NCBI RefSeq assembly: GCF_004340525.1 | Contig: NZ_SLWX01000001.1 | Location: 124,001-188,000, forward strand | Length of the DNA stretch: 64,000 nt | Direction: 5' to 3' | Source: Chromatocurvus halotolerans | GTDB taxonomy: Bacteria > Pseudomonadota > Gammaproteobacteria > Pseudomonadales > Halieaceae | In this document: piece by piece, positions 1 to 9,168 of the stretch | How the letters are laid out: every line of letters begins with the position of its first letter | How positions within the stretch are numbered: position 1 is the first letter of the stretch | Notes under the pieces: generated by a model | Seen by the model: only the letters and a program-made list of their open reading frames with translations | What the model was told of the DNA's origin: nothing | Database searches by the model: none | Program-made: the position numbers and the translations under genes

Positions 1-136
1 CGCCAGACAGGAACTTGGCGAGAGGTTCGACATCCGCGACTTTCACGACGCGGTGATCGGAGCGGGATCGCTCCCGCTGCCGCTCCTCGAACGCAGGGTA
101 AAAGACTGGCAGAGACAGGCCGTAGACAGCCATTGA
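1..136 (+). CDS. DUF885 family protein, C-terminal end only
   Basis: The window opens inside a gene; 44 codons remain before a TGA stop. The residues read FDIRDFHDAVIGAGSLPL followed by LLERRVKDW, which is the typical C-terminal signature of bacterial DUF885 proteins (usually secreted, about 600 residues, with a zinc-peptidase-like fold). The rest, including any signal peptide and metal motif, lies outside the window. It converges on the efflux pump gene with only 7 bases between the two stop codons. The family assignment rests on this tail alone. Confidence 0.7.
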   Translation, partial: ARQELGERFDIRDFHDAVIGAGSLPLPLLERRVKDWQRQAVDSH

Positions 137-143
137 CCGTTTT

Positions 144-3100
144 TCAGGACGACGGCGACCGATACGGTTCCTGCACAGAGGCCAGCGCCTCCATCTGCCG
201 CGCGATGGCCTCGGGAGAACCGGTACGACGGGCGATCACCTGATAGACGGCAGGCACCAGATACAGCGTGAACAGCGTCGCCACCGAGACGCCAAACAGG
301 ACAACAACGCCGAGCACGTTCCGACTGGCGGCACCGGGACCTTCCATCAGGACCAGCGGCAAGGCGCCGACAATCGTCGAAACCGCCGTCATCAGTACCG
401 GCCGAAGTCGCAGTATCGAGGCCCGGACGATCGCTTCTTCGAAATCGACGCCCTCATCGCGCACCTGGTTGATGAACTCGACCAGCAGAATACCGTTCTT
501 CGTGGCAATGCCTATGAGCATCAGCATGCCGATCTGACTGAACAGATTGAACGACATGCCCATCAGCATCAGGCCGAGGAGCCCGCCCATCAGGGCCAGA
601 GGCACCGTCACCATGATCACCGTCGGATGCACAAAGCTCTCGAACTGCGCCGCCATCACCAGGAACAGCACCAGCAGCGCGAGCCCGAAGGCGAAGTAGA
701 TATCGCCGGTGGATTCCTTGTAGTCGAGGGACTGCCCCCGGTAATCCACCTTTGCCGCTGCGGGAAGATGTTCCGCAACGCTGGATTCCAGGAAGCTCAG
801 CCCCTCGCCCAGTGACACCCCCTCAGCCAGGGTCGCGTTAATCGTGACGGAGCGAAGGCGATTGAAACGATTGAGAGTGGCAATCCCCGCGCTGCTCTCG
901 GTGGCCAGCAGGTTGGAGAGCTGTATCAGGGCTCCACCAGAACTTCGCACGCGAATATTGCCGATATCGTCTGGCGTGACTCGTTGCTCTTCCTCCAATT
1001 GCACAATGACCGGGTATTCTTCGCCGTCAACAGCATAGGTTGTCGCCTCCTGCTCCGTCATCAGTGCCTGCAAGGCTTCGGCCACTTCCCGTGTACTGAC
1101 CCCCATCGCCGCTGCACGCGAGGGACTGACGCTGACCAGAACCTGCTGCTGGTTTTCCTTGAGATCAGAGGTCAGCATGCCGAAAAGGCCGCTTTCCCGG
1201 GCCTTGTCCATCAGGGTGTCACGCCACTGCGCCAGGGTCAGGTAATCGGGGCCCTGCAGCACGAACTGCACCGGCGTATCCGGACCCCGCGCCCCCAGGC
1301 CCGCGGGCAAAAATACCTGCGTGCGGATACCGGGAATAGCACTCCATTCTTCCTGCAGCCGGTCGCACAGCTCGAAGGCGCTGTAATCCCGCTGATCCCA
1401 GGGCACCATGGAAATGCGCGAGAACGCCACCGAGGCTGAGGTGGAATTTCGGAACGGCGCGACAAAAAGCACCCGGTTCAGTGAGCCGGACTTCTCCAGC
1501 TCCAGCAGCGGCGGTTCGAGACGTTCGATAATGCCACGCATGGTCCCTATGTTGGTGCCTTCCTGGGCAGTGATCAGCGCCATCACGGAATCCTGATCCT
1601 CTACGGGAATGTATTCCTGAGGAAGCTGACCCAGCAGCGTTGGCAAGGCTGCCAGCGCGGCAACAACCAGCAGCGGCGCTGTCCATGCGTGCCTGAGCAG
1701 AGCACGCAGGGTACGCTCGTAAGCGCGGCGCAGCGCGCCCAGATTTTTATCCACGATACGGCTGAGGATGCTGTTTGATCCTCCCTTGTGCATAATCTGA
1801 CTGCACAGCATGGGAACCAGAGACAGCGCCAGAATTGATGACACCACCACGGCAACGGAGATGGTAGCGGCCAGTTCAACGAAAAGTCGGGCGGAGGCAT
1901 CCTGCAGGAAAAGAACGGGGCTGAAAACGGCCAGCAGAACGGCAGTCGTGGCAATAACCGCAAAGCCGACCTGCTTCGCGCCGTTCGCCGACGCCAGAAG
2001 CGGCGGCTCGCCCTCTTCAATCCGCCGGTAGATGTTTTCCAGCACGACGATCGCGTCATCCACCACCAGCCCGATCGCCAGCACCATGGCCAGCAGGGTG
2101 ATGAGATTCAGGGAAAAGCCCAGGGCCTGCAGCGCAATCACCGCCCCCAGCAAAGACACCGGTATGCATACCACCGGAATCAGCGTAGCTCGCAGGGTCC
2201 CGAGGAATAGCAATATCACGACAGAGACGAGGCCTATGGTCAGCGCGATAGTGTAGTAAACGCCATTGATCGCCGCTCGTATGAATTCCGAAGCGTCACC
2301 GGAGGCGGACACGCCCATTCCCGGCGGCAGATCGCTCTCAAGCGCCTCGATCTCGGCCCGGACAGCGTCCAGAACATCGATGGTATTGGCGTCCGACTGT
2401 TTGAAAACGCCGATGGAAAGGCTGTCGACACCGTTGCTTTTGAAAACGCGTCTCACGGTGGCCGGCCCCTCCTCCACCCGGGCCACTTCCGCCAGTCTCA
2501 CCAGATGTCCGTCGTCCCCCTGCCGCAGCACCAGGCGTCGAAAGTCTTCGGCCGTCCGATAGCCCCGGTTTACCCGCACGGGAAACTCCAGCTGGCGGGA
2601 CTCCAGTCGTCCGGCCGGCAGCTCGAGGTTTTCCCGCCGCAGCGCTTCGAGCACGTCGCTGACAGTGAGCTCCCGGGCGCTGAGTTTCTGGCGGTCGAGC
2701 CACACGCGCATGGATCGGGATGAGCCGCCGAAAATGTTGACCGACGCAACCCCCGGAAGGACCGCAAAACGGTCGACGATGTAGCGCTCCGTGTAGTCTG
2801 TGGTTTCCATGGGAGACCGCCCGCCACCTTCGACGCTGATATACACCAGCGCCGAGGTCTCGCCGTCGGCCTTGGTCACACGGGGTAGCTCCGCCTCATC
2901 CGGAAGGCGACCGGTGGCGCGGGAGACCCGGTCACGCACGTCGTTAGCCGCAGCGTCGAGATCGCGGCTGATGACAAAATCCACCGTGATGATCGAGCGG
3001 CCATCACTGCTGGTGCTGCGGATGGTGCGGATTCCCGCAATACCGCCGATCTCGTCCTCAATCGGCTTGGTAATGCGCGTCTCGATCACGTCGGCGGCGG

Positions 3101-3260
3101 CCCCCTCATAGTCGGTGACCACGGAAACCTGAATGGGCGAGATATCCGGATATTCCCGGGTAGACAGCTGCAGAAACGACATGATGCCAAAGGAGACCAG
3201 CAACAGGGCGATAACCGTCGCAAATACCGGTCGCTGGACGGAAATCTGGGGAAGTCTCAT
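144..3260 (-). CDS. RND multidrug efflux permease (HAE1 family)
   Basis: Inner-membrane proton-driven efflux permease of 1038 residues, full length for the HAE1 family (AcrB/MexB/MexF type). It starts with the family's usual MRLPQISVQRPVFATVIAL, a short cytoplasmic tail followed by TM1. The TM4 proton relay pair is present in GLVVDDAIVVLENIYRR, and the TM10 lysine in GIATKNGILLVEF. Two large periplasmic loops follow TM1 and TM7. It is the second gene of a two-gene operon: the adaptor stops 9 bases upstream of its ATG. No outer-membrane factor gene is present, so it presumably borrows a TolC-like protein from elsewhere. Substrates cannot be read from sequence. Confidence 0.95.
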   Translation of the reverse strand: MRLPQISVQRPVFATVIALLLVSFGIMSFLQLSTREYPDISPIQVSVVTDYEGAAADVIETRITKPIEDEIGGIAGIRTIRSTSSDGRSIITVDFVISRDLDAAANDVRDRVSRATGRLPDEAELPRVTKADGETSALVYISVEGGGRSPMETTDYTERYIVDRFAVLPGVASVNIFGGSSRSMRVWLDRQKLSARELTVSDVLEALRRENLELPAGRLESRQLEFPVRVNRGYRTAEDFRRLVLRQGDDGHLVRLAEVARVEEGPATVRRVFKSNGVDSLSIGVFKQSDANTIDVLDAVRAEIEALESDLPPGMGVSASGDASEFIRAAINGVYYTIALTIGLVSVVILLFLGTLRATLIPVVCIPVSLLGAVIALQALGFSLNLITLLAMVLAIGLVVDDAIVVLENIYRRIEEGEPPLLASANGAKQVGFAVIATTAVLLAVFSPVLFLQDASARLFVELAATISVAVVVSSILALSLVPMLCSQIMHKGGSNSILSRIVDKNLGALRRAYERTLRALLRHAWTAPLLVVAALAALPTLLGQLPQEYIPVEDQDSVMALITAQEGTNIGTMRGIIERLEPPLLELEKSGSLNRVLFVAPFRNSTSASVAFSRISMVPWDQRDYSAFELCDRLQEEWSAIPGIRTQVFLPAGLGARGPDTPVQFVLQGPDYLTLAQWRDTLMDKARESGLFGMLTSDLKENQQQVLVSVSPSRAAAMGVSTREVAEALQALMTEQEATTYAVDGEEYPVIVQLEEEQRVTPDDIGNIRVRSSGGALIQLSNLLATESSAGIATLNRFNRLRSVTINATLAEGVSLGEGLSFLESSVAEHLPAAAKVDYRGQSLDYKESTGDIYFAFGLALLVLFLVMAAQFESFVHPTVIMVTVPLALMGGLLGLMLMGMSFNLFSQIGMLMLIGIATKNGILLVEFINQVRDEGVDFEEAIVRASILRLRPVLMTAVSTIVGALPLVLMEGPGAASRNVLGVVVLFGVSVATLFTLYLVPAVYQVIARRTGSPEAIARQMEALASVQEPYRSPSS

Positions 3261-3269
3261 GCGCGCATC

Positions 3270-4343
3270 CTAGTCCGCGACATCGACAGAAGACGACTGC
3301 GCGGACACAGCCTCCTCGACCCGGGCTCCGGGCCTGAGCGTGAGCTGCCCGGTCGTTACCACCCGGTCACCGGCGGCAATACCCGACACAATTTCAATGG
3401 CACCCGGCAGGCGCCTGCCGATCTCAACCGGTACACGGCGCGCAAAGCCCTCCAGGTCAATCGTATAGACGGAGCTCTGGCCGCCGACCTGGAGCAGCGC
3501 GCTCTCGGGAACAACAATGCTCTGCGTATCACCCAGGGATACGCGTAGGGTCATGAGCATTCCCGGTCGGAGTCTCGCATCGCTGTTGCTGATCAGGGCA
3601 CGCACCGGAAATGCACGGGTGACTGGGTCGACGCGGCCGCCAATGCGAGTCACTGTGCCCGAGAAGCGCTCCCCCTCCCAGGCCACCGTCTCGGCATCCA
3701 CCGCATCACCCTGCTCAATGCGGGACAGGTAGGCCTCTGGCAGCGTGAAATCCAGCTTCAGGGGATCAATATCGTCAAGCTCCGCAATGACAGTTCCGGG
3801 TGTCAGCAACGCGCCAACACTGACCTGGCGAAACCCGATAATGCCATCGAAGGGCGCGCGAATCGTGCGGTCGGTGATGCGCGACCGGAGAGCCTCAAGC
3901 AGAGCCTCGTTGGCATCAGCGCGCGTCTTGGCGATATCGATTTCGGAAGCCGTGGCGATTTCAGCCCCGAGTGACGTCAGTCGATCCAGCTGCAGGCGGG
4001 TTTCCCTGAGCCGGGCCTCTGCCTCGCGCAGCAGGGCAAGCTGCTCCACATCTATCAGCTCGACCAGAACATCGCCTTCCTGAACCAGCTCCCCTCCTTC
4101 AAAGTAGGTGGCGCTGACCTGCTCAGTCAGTTTGGCCATCAGGGTAACCGATTCGTTGCCCCGCAATGTCCCCACCGCCTCCGCAATCACCGGGATGGAC
4201 TGTATGGACGCCTTGACCGACTCCACCAGGACTGGCTTCGAGAGGGAAGGCGCCCTGGCTCCCTCCCTGGCTGGCTCACCGCACGCCGCTAGAAACACCG
4301 CGAGAAAAAAAGAAGAGGCATAAGCCAATCGGAATACGCACAC
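3270..4343 (-). CDS. RND efflux periplasmic adaptor (membrane fusion protein), lipoprotein
   Basis: Periplasmic adaptor partner of the downstream RND permease. A GTG at 4343, preceded by AGAGGT, gives a short lipoprotein signal ending in the lipobox LAAC, followed by GEPAREG; the frame stays open upstream, but those residues do not look like a signal. Visible parts are the first beta-barrel/lipoyl half (LVQEGDVLVELIDVEQL), a helical hairpin around residues 90-150, the second lipoyl half (TIRAPFDGIIGFRQVSVGAL), and a C-terminal membrane-proximal domain. About 357 residues, typical for MexE/AcrA-like adaptors. Start choice is moderately sure; family is sure. Confidence 0.9.
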   Translation of the reverse strand: MCVFRLAYASSFFLAVFLAACGEPAREGARAPSLSKPVLVESVKASIQSIPVIAEAVGTLRGNESVTLMAKLTEQVSATYFEGGELVQEGDVLVELIDVEQLALLREAEARLRETRLQLDRLTSLGAEIATASEIDIAKTRADANEALLEALRSRITDRTIRAPFDGIIGFRQVSVGALLTPGTVIAELDDIDPLKLDFTLPEAYLSRIEQGDAVDAETVAWEGERFSGTVTRIGGRVDPVTRAFPVRALISNSDARLRPGMLMTLRVSLGDTQSIVVPESALLQVGGQSSVYTIDLEGFARRVPVEIGRRLPGAIEIVSGIAAGDRVVTTGQLTLRPGARVEEAVSAQSSSVDVAD

Positions 4344-4591
4344 GCTGTCTCGACACCTCTGCTGGAATGTGACATTGACTGCCCGGCGCTGCTTGCCCGG
4401 ATAGTGCCTGTGTTTGCCCGCCTTGCAGAGCAAGGTACTGCTCTTCCGACGCGTTCAGGTCTGACATGCCGCCATAATGCTATAACAAATCGGGACCAGG
4501 TTGAAAGGCAGCTGGGGCAGCATAGACCTGGGGCAGCAACCAGGCCTGCAGCGGCATCCACTGCAGACGCTACTGGGCGGGAAAGCGGCGA

Positions 4592-5881
4592 TCAGTCCGG
4601 TGCTCGTTGATCCTGCGACGCCTCACTCGTGGCGAGTGGCGAAAGCGACCCGCGATGATTGTACCCGGCCAGAAGCAGCGTCAGGACAAACCCAACCGTG
4701 GCAGCACAGGACAACAACGAAAAGTAGTAGGTGTAGCCTGTCTTTGCACCAAAGGTATCCAGCAACCAGCCTATCATCGGGTAGGCGAAAACGTCGGCGG
4801 TAAAGCCGATTGTCGACACCAGACCCACCGCCGTCCCGGTTACCAGAAGCGGCACGCGACTTTCCTCCATAAGAGCAAAGTAAATGCCGCGCAGGGCAAA
4901 CACAGCCATTGCCACCGTAGCGACCTGTATCCACAGCATCCAGAGAAGTGCAACGTCACCGGGCACCGCCGCAAGCACGGCATATCCCACAGCCGCGGCG
5001 ACAAAACAAATCATGACAGCGCGCGTAGGACGGATACGATCGGCGAGAATCCCGGCGGTGATGGCAGATAGTGGACGCAGCCATTCCCTGTAAGCACTCA
5101 GGGTCGCTCCAAATAATTTATCTTGTCCAAAAACCTTTTCAGCAAAGGTCGCGAATTCGAAGGACCCCAGATACAGCCAATAAGCAAGAAGAATGATGAA
5201 CGCCTGTAGCCAGACGGCAGGCAGCCTGACAACCAGCCGCAGCTGTCCCGCGGGCACGGCCTCTCGTTTTCCTCCTCTCAATGAACCGTGTGCGGAATCT
5301 TCGGGGATGAACGCCCATACGAAGCATCCGGCAACGATAGAGGCCGAGGCATAAAGCATGATTACTGCGATAAGCCCATCGGCGACAAATACGTAACGGG
5401 AAAACACCCAGGCTCCGGCGGTAAACATGATGGCGCCGACCAGACCACGCCCGGCATCGAGAATCCCGAAAGTTTTTCCCTGGTCGCCGGCTGACCCCCA
5501 CAAACGGGCAGACTTGATGAGCGCCGACCAGAAGGTAAGGATCGTCGAAACACCCCAGAAGGCATGCAGCGCAAGCAACATGGGGTAACTGGGAATGGTG
5601 GCCATGTAATAGCCACCCAAACCGGTGGCAAACAGCGAGAATACGAGCAGTGTCCGTGTCGCTATTCTGTCCGACAGCCAGCCGCCGGCAAAATACGCCG
5701 TGATAGCCAGCAGTCCGTACATGGAATTCATTACGCCCAGTTGCGTGAACGTGACACCGAAGACCTCCTGCATGCTGGTCTGGTAACTCTGACGCATGTA
5801 AACAAGCAGATAGATACTGTCCCCGGCGAGAATCAGACTGGCCATATAAAGCCACCGCGCTCGACTGCTCTGCTGCATCAT
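4592..5881 (-). CDS. MFS transporter
   Basis: Major facilitator superfamily carrier, 429 residues with about 12 hydrophobic segments. The loop 2-3 motif appears as GGWLSDRIATRT and a related copy in the second half as GILADRIRPTRA. The sequence resembles the branch that includes sugar-phosphate/nitrate-type MFS proteins, but the substrate is not recognisable. Two ATG codons are adjacent at the start. It lies alone upstream of the efflux operon, with 248 bases between, and divergent from the DUF547 gene. No obvious ribosome binding site precedes the ATG, so the start is less sure than the family. Confidence 0.85.
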   Translation of the reverse strand: MMQQSSRARWLYMASLILAGDSIYLLVYMRQSYQTSMQEVFGVTFTQLGVMNSMYGLLAITAYFAGGWLSDRIATRTLLVFSLFATGLGGYYMATIPSYPMLLALHAFWGVSTILTFWSALIKSARLWGSAGDQGKTFGILDAGRGLVGAIMFTAGAWVFSRYVFVADGLIAVIMLYASASIVAGCFVWAFIPEDSAHGSLRGGKREAVPAGQLRLVVRLPAVWLQAFIILLAYWLYLGSFEFATFAEKVFGQDKLFGATLSAYREWLRPLSAITAGILADRIRPTRAVMICFVAAAVGYAVLAAVPGDVALLWMLWIQVATVAMAVFALRGIYFALMEESRVPLLVTGTAVGLVSTIGFTADVFAYPMIGWLLDTFGAKTGYTYYFSLLSCAATVGFVLTLLLAGYNHRGSLSPLATSEASQDQRAPD

Positions 5882-6392
5882 CCGGAACTTGCCGTGTTCA
5901 ACGTGCTCTGCACTTGCCGTGCGTCATCCATGACACCCGCCGCATGAGTTGCGGTGGGGAGACCGCTTTCAAGGGCGTCAACAAGACTGACGACGTACAG
6001 CGGCTGCCAGGAAGGAGACTGGTTCATAGTGATTCACTTAGCCGGGAGGTCACGGAAGGGAGAAACCGCAAGACGTTGATAGTCTACCCAATTCTGGAAA
6101 GTCGTGGAATGCGAAGATCGCCGAGCACCGAGGCACCGGCAATGCCGTTGACCGTTTGCTGCGAAAGAGGATCGCGGCGGTAACGATTGCATGGCGTCCA
6201 CTGCGGATATCGGGGCACTGCGCGGCGAGAGCGCTCTCGCAACGGTCCTGCGACTTCCCACCGAACTGCCCTACTAATACGCCCTGCAGGCATGATGTTC
6301 AGCGTTGTCCTTTTCAGCAGTCTGATTCAGGATAGGACCAAGGTGTAACGGATAAAACGTCTCGGATCAGCAGCCCCTTGCGGAGCCCAATC
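5882..6392. other. 511-base intergenic region between divergent genes
   Basis: No reading frame here looks like protein: the open frames on both strands are Arg/Pro/Ser-rich and match nothing I recognise. It must hold the promoters of the divergent MFS and DUF547 genes, but I could not pick a convincing -35/-10 pair. A hairpin is visible at 5936-5958: nine-base arms (CCCGCCGCA and TGCGGTGGG, one G-T pair) with a five-base loop. It has no T-run, so it is not an evident terminator. Confidence 0.4.
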
Positions 6393-7199
6393 ATGAATGG
6401 ACTACGGTTAGCCACACTGTTTACCTGCCTGGCGTTCACCAGCGGAGTTGCCGCCTTTGATCACAGCGACTGGAGCCGGCTGCTGGATCGCTTTGTGTCT
6501 GCCGCGGAAAACGGCGACAGCACTGCCATCGATTACGCGGGCATCCAGCGGCAGCGGGACAGACTGCGCAGCTACCTGCATAGACTCTCTGACGTGGAGG
6601 CGGAGACATTCGCAGAATGGCCCGAGTCGGAGCGTCTTGCTTTCCTGATCAATGCCTATAACGCCTGGACAGTCGAGCTGATACTCGACGAATATCCGGA
6701 TATCGCCTCCATAAAAGATATTGGTGGCTGGTTCGGCTCCCCCTGGAAACAGGCCATCGCCCCGCTCCTCGGCGAGAAGCGCACGCTCGACGACATTGAA
6801 CATGGCATGATTCGCGGCTCCGGTGAATTCGACGAACCGCGGATCCATTTTGCCGTGAACTGCGCGAGCATTGGCTGTCCCGCGCTCCGTGCAGAGGCGT
6901 ACGTCGCGGACAGGCTAGACGCGCAGCTGGAAGCACAGACACGGAATTTTCTAAAGGATCGAAGTCGCAACCGCTGGCGCGACGGTCGGCTGTATGTCTC
7001 GCCCCTCTTCAAATGGTACCGGGAGGACTTCGAGGCGGGTTGGCGCGGCACTGACTCGCTAACGGATTTCCTTGTTCTTTATTCGGGGGCGCTGGGACTG
7101 TCCGCGAATCAGACAGAAGCGCTGCAGGCCGGCAATGTGGACATCCGTTACACCGACTATGACTGGCGCCTGAATGACAGCGGGCCACCGGCCCACTAG
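6393..7199 (+). CDS. Secreted DUF547 domain protein
   Basis: 268-residue protein with a clear Sec signal (MNGLRLATLFTCLAFTSG, cleavage after VAA). The ATG at 6393 is preceded by GGAG seven bases upstream, so I prefer it over an in-frame TTG at 6378. DUF547 hallmarks: AFLINAYNAWTVELIL, the loop IHFAVNCASIGCPALR with two conserved cysteines, and the C-terminal VSPLFKWYREDF. The family is widespread in marine gammaproteobacteria and has no established reaction; the AxNCAS..CP segment suggests a possible Cys-centred active site, but this is inference. It sits just upstream of the insertion-sequence patch. Confidence 0.9.
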   Translation: MNGLRLATLFTCLAFTSGVAAFDHSDWSRLLDRFVSAAENGDSTAIDYAGIQRQRDRLRSYLHRLSDVEAETFAEWPESERLAFLINAYNAWTVELILDEYPDIASIKDIGGWFGSPWKQAIAPLLGEKRTLDDIEHGMIRGSGEFDEPRIHFAVNCASIGCPALRAEAYVADRLDAQLEAQTRNFLKDRSRNRWRDGRLYVSPLFKWYREDFEAGWRGTDSLTDFLVLYSGALGLSANQTEALQAGNVDIRYTDYDWRLNDSGPPAH

Positions 7200-7203
7200 T
7201 TGT

Positions 7204-7390
7204 GTGTTCCCGTTCAATACGGCCGGCGCATCGGTAGCCGGGAGAGGCCGGTGCCTGCACGACTTTAAGGAATGATGATATGTAATCGAACACGTCTGCT
7301 CGCGCCAGTTCGCAGGTTTTGTAGATACGTTTCTTTATACGCTCCTTTTTCAGGCTGCTGAAGAAGGACTCGGCGACGGCGTTGGTCGAG
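7204..7390 (-). pseudogene. IS3-family transposase OrfB fragment (C-terminal remnant)
   Basis: The minus strand encodes NAVAESFFSSLKKERIKKR followed by IYKTCELARADVFDYI, which is the third catalytic acidic residue region (the E of DDE) of an IS3-family integrase. The usual FYN..RRH tail is missing in that frame; CRHRPLP appears in a neighbouring frame, suggesting a frameshift. Both upstream catalytic aspartates are absent. The fragment abuts the DUF547 stop on one side and IS66 remains on the other. It is a different element from the intact IS3 copy at 9103-10368, whose corresponding segment differs. Confidence 0.75.
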
Positions 7391-7411
7391 GCGTCCATAG
7401 GACACAGCCCG

Positions 7412-7640
7412 TTTGCCGAGCGCCTGTTCGTGTTCTGCAACCGGCGGCGGGATCGGGTGAAGTTGCGCTACTGGGAACGCAGCGGCTTCTGTTTATGACA
7501 GAAACGCCTGGAGCAGGATCGCTTCCACTGGCCCCATAAGTGGAGAGACGACGTCATTACACTGAGCGCGCAGCAGCTCAACTGGCTGCTGGATGGCTAC
7601 GACATCAGCCAGCTGAAGCCTCATCAGCGCCAGCGATGAT
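7412..7640 (+). pseudogene. IS66-family TnpB (Orf2) fragment
   Basis: Frame reads ERLFVFCNRRRDRVKLRYW then ERSGFCL, a TGA stop, QKRLEQDRFHWP and QLNWLLDGYDISQL. This is the conserved body of the IS66 accessory protein TnpB (Orf2). The N-terminal part is missing and the in-frame TGA replaces the expected tryptophan, so it cannot be functional. It runs into the TnpC remnant in the order expected for IS66 (tnpB then tnpC), both on the plus strand. Confidence 0.8.
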
Positions 7641-7649
7641 GACGCGGTA

Positions 7650-8390
7650 ACCGTACCGGAACATCGCCGCCGCAGCCGATTCCCAAGAGCAATGCCTCGC
7701 CGGGCCTGCTCGCCCACATTACCGTCTCCAAATACCAGGATGCCTTGCCGCTGCACCGGCAGGAGACGATCCTGTAACGGATAGGTGTCGACATCCTCAA
7801 GGCCACCCTGGCGAGCTGGATGATCCGGGGTGGCACCCTGTGCAGCCTCTGATCAATCTGATGCGGGATCATCTGCTGGCGTACGACGTCCTACAGATGG
7901 ATGAGACGACGGTGCAGGTCCTGAAGGAAGCGGGCAAGACCGCGCAATCCCGTTCCTACCTGTGGCTGCAGCGGCGCGGGCCGCCGGGCGAGTCGGTCGT
8001 GTTGTTTGATTACGACCCCAGTCGGAGCCAAGCGGTGCCCATGTAACTGCTGGAGTGCTTTGCAGGCTACCTTCAGACCGATGGTTACGACGGCTACAAC
8101 GCCGTGGTCGCTGCCAATAGCCTGACACACGTTGGCTGCAAATGGACAACAACCTTGCGGAGAATGCGATCCGAGCATTCGTTCTGGGCCGCAAGAACTG
8201 GATGTTCTCTGACAGTATCGCCGGCGTAAAAGCCGGCGCCAATCTCTACTCGTTGATCGAGACTGCCAAGGCGAATGGCCTGGAGCCCTACGATTACCTG
8301 CGTCGTGTCTTTACGGAATTGCCGAGGGCCGAGACGTTGGATGCCATAGAGACGCTGTTGCCTTGGCAACCGTCAGCGGCAAACGGATGA
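7650..8390 (+). pseudogene. IS66-family transposase TnpC, degraded
   Basis: Recognisable IS66 transposase pieces occur in order: QPIPKSNASPGLLAHITVSK, YQDALPLHRQETIL then a stop, HLLAYDVLQMDETTVQVL, SYLWLQRRGPPGESVVLFDY, another stop, GYLQTDGYDGYNAVV, and finally NNLAENAIRAFVLGRKNW and the C-terminus around LETLLPWQP-like residues. There are at least two stop codons, frame changes, a missing N-terminus, and an internal deletion that removes the segment between the second aspartate and the final glutamate helix. It is an inactive relic. The terminal inverted repeats of IS66 were not identified. Confidence 0.85.
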
Positions 8391-8500
8391 AGCTTGTGCG
8401 GCCGAGCAGGCGCGACACGTGTTTTACGTTAGCTTCCGATAAAAGCTGCAACCGCTTAGCTCGCGAGTAACGAGTCAATGACGGTGTTTGCTGATCGTGT

Positions 8501-8514
8501 ATGGACTCCTCCTC
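8501..8514 (+). repeat. IS1111-type inverted repeat, left copy
   Basis: ATGGACTCCTCCTC, the exact reverse complement of 11155-11168. It marks the 3' side of the element relative to its transposase gene. Confidence 0.8.
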
Positions 8515-8775
8515 GTTTGCAAGCACTATGTCTGATCGCGTCAAGGTACGACTGCCTACGTGTATCCGGTCTCTCTGATGATGCCGTGTCTGTAGGCATC
8601 GGACCCTGATGGGCTATTCGCACGTCGGCTCCCATTCGCTTACACGAGCTTTTCAGCTCCTCGATCGATAAGGGTTTTTCCGACGTCGGTTCAACCTGTT
8701 CGCCATCAAGCAAAGTGCTCTGCAATCGTGGTGGTCTATCCTCCGCAATTAACCATCAAATCGGTTCCGCCGTGT
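8515..8775 (-). ncRNA. Candidate bridge/seekRNA region of the IS1111-type element
   Basis: The 261 bases downstream of the transposase stop encode no convincing protein. In IS1111-group elements this 3' non-coding end is known to carry the guide RNA (bridge RNA or seekRNA) that pairs with target and donor. Structure is visible: seven-base arms TGCCTAC (8553-8559) and GTAGGCA (8592-8598) enclosing a loop, a tight hairpin at 8646-8659 (GAGCT-TTTC-AGCTC), and the palindrome CCGACGTCGG at 8680-8689. Boundaries, strand and pairing loops are inference; no promoter was identified. Confidence 0.45.
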
Positions 8776-9099
8776 TTAACAACCGGCCACCAGTGCCGGA
8801 TCATAGGCCGCGTCGTTGTGCACCACGGCCCACGCGACTCGCGCCGTCTTGTTCGCCAGCGCCACGGTAACCACGTTAACGTGTTTGCGCGACGACAACT
8901 CCTTCAGCCATTGGCTGAGTCCGTCATCCCGATTCTTCGCATGACGAATCACTGCTCTGGCGCCATGAACCAGCAGCTTCCTCAGATAGTGATCACCGCG
9001 TTTACTGATACCCAAAAGGCGATCCCTTCCACCGGTACTATGCTGGCGCGGTGTGAGCCCAAGGGACGCTGCAAAGTCACGTCCCTTGGTGAAGGCGCT

Positions 9100-9102
9100 T
9101 CC
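9100..9102. repeat. Target-site duplication TCC, left copy
   Basis: TCC directly precedes the left IS3 terminus; the same three bases follow the right terminus at 10369-10371. Removing one copy restores the IS110 frame exactly. Confidence 0.85.
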
Positions 9103-9138
9103 TGAAGTGGCTCAATAGATGTGACCAACCCAGTTAAG
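9103..9138 (+). repeat. IS3-family terminal inverted repeat, left
   Basis: Begins TGAAGTGGCTCAATAG and ends AACCCAGTTAAG; pairs with 10333-10368 at the same length, with mismatches concentrated in the middle. Confidence 0.85.
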
Positions 9139-9168
9139 GATAATGTCCTGAACTGGAGGTGGTACGAC

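Noticed and set aside
4511-4540. Direct repeat CTGGGGCAGCA in the region before the efflux operon
   Set aside because: Two copies only, no symmetry and no similarity to a known operator.
5936-5958. Hairpin as a rho-independent terminator
   Set aside because: Good stem but no T-run, and it lies between divergent genes where no transcript should end.
6034-6261. Possible small gene (75 codons) between the MFS and DUF547 genes
   Set aside because: Arg/Ser/Pro-rich with no motif or convincing start; overlaps other equally poor frames.
8456-8725. 89-codon minus-strand frame left of the IS110 gene
   Set aside because: It spans the IS1111 inverted repeat and the predicted guide-RNA region, and resembles no protein.
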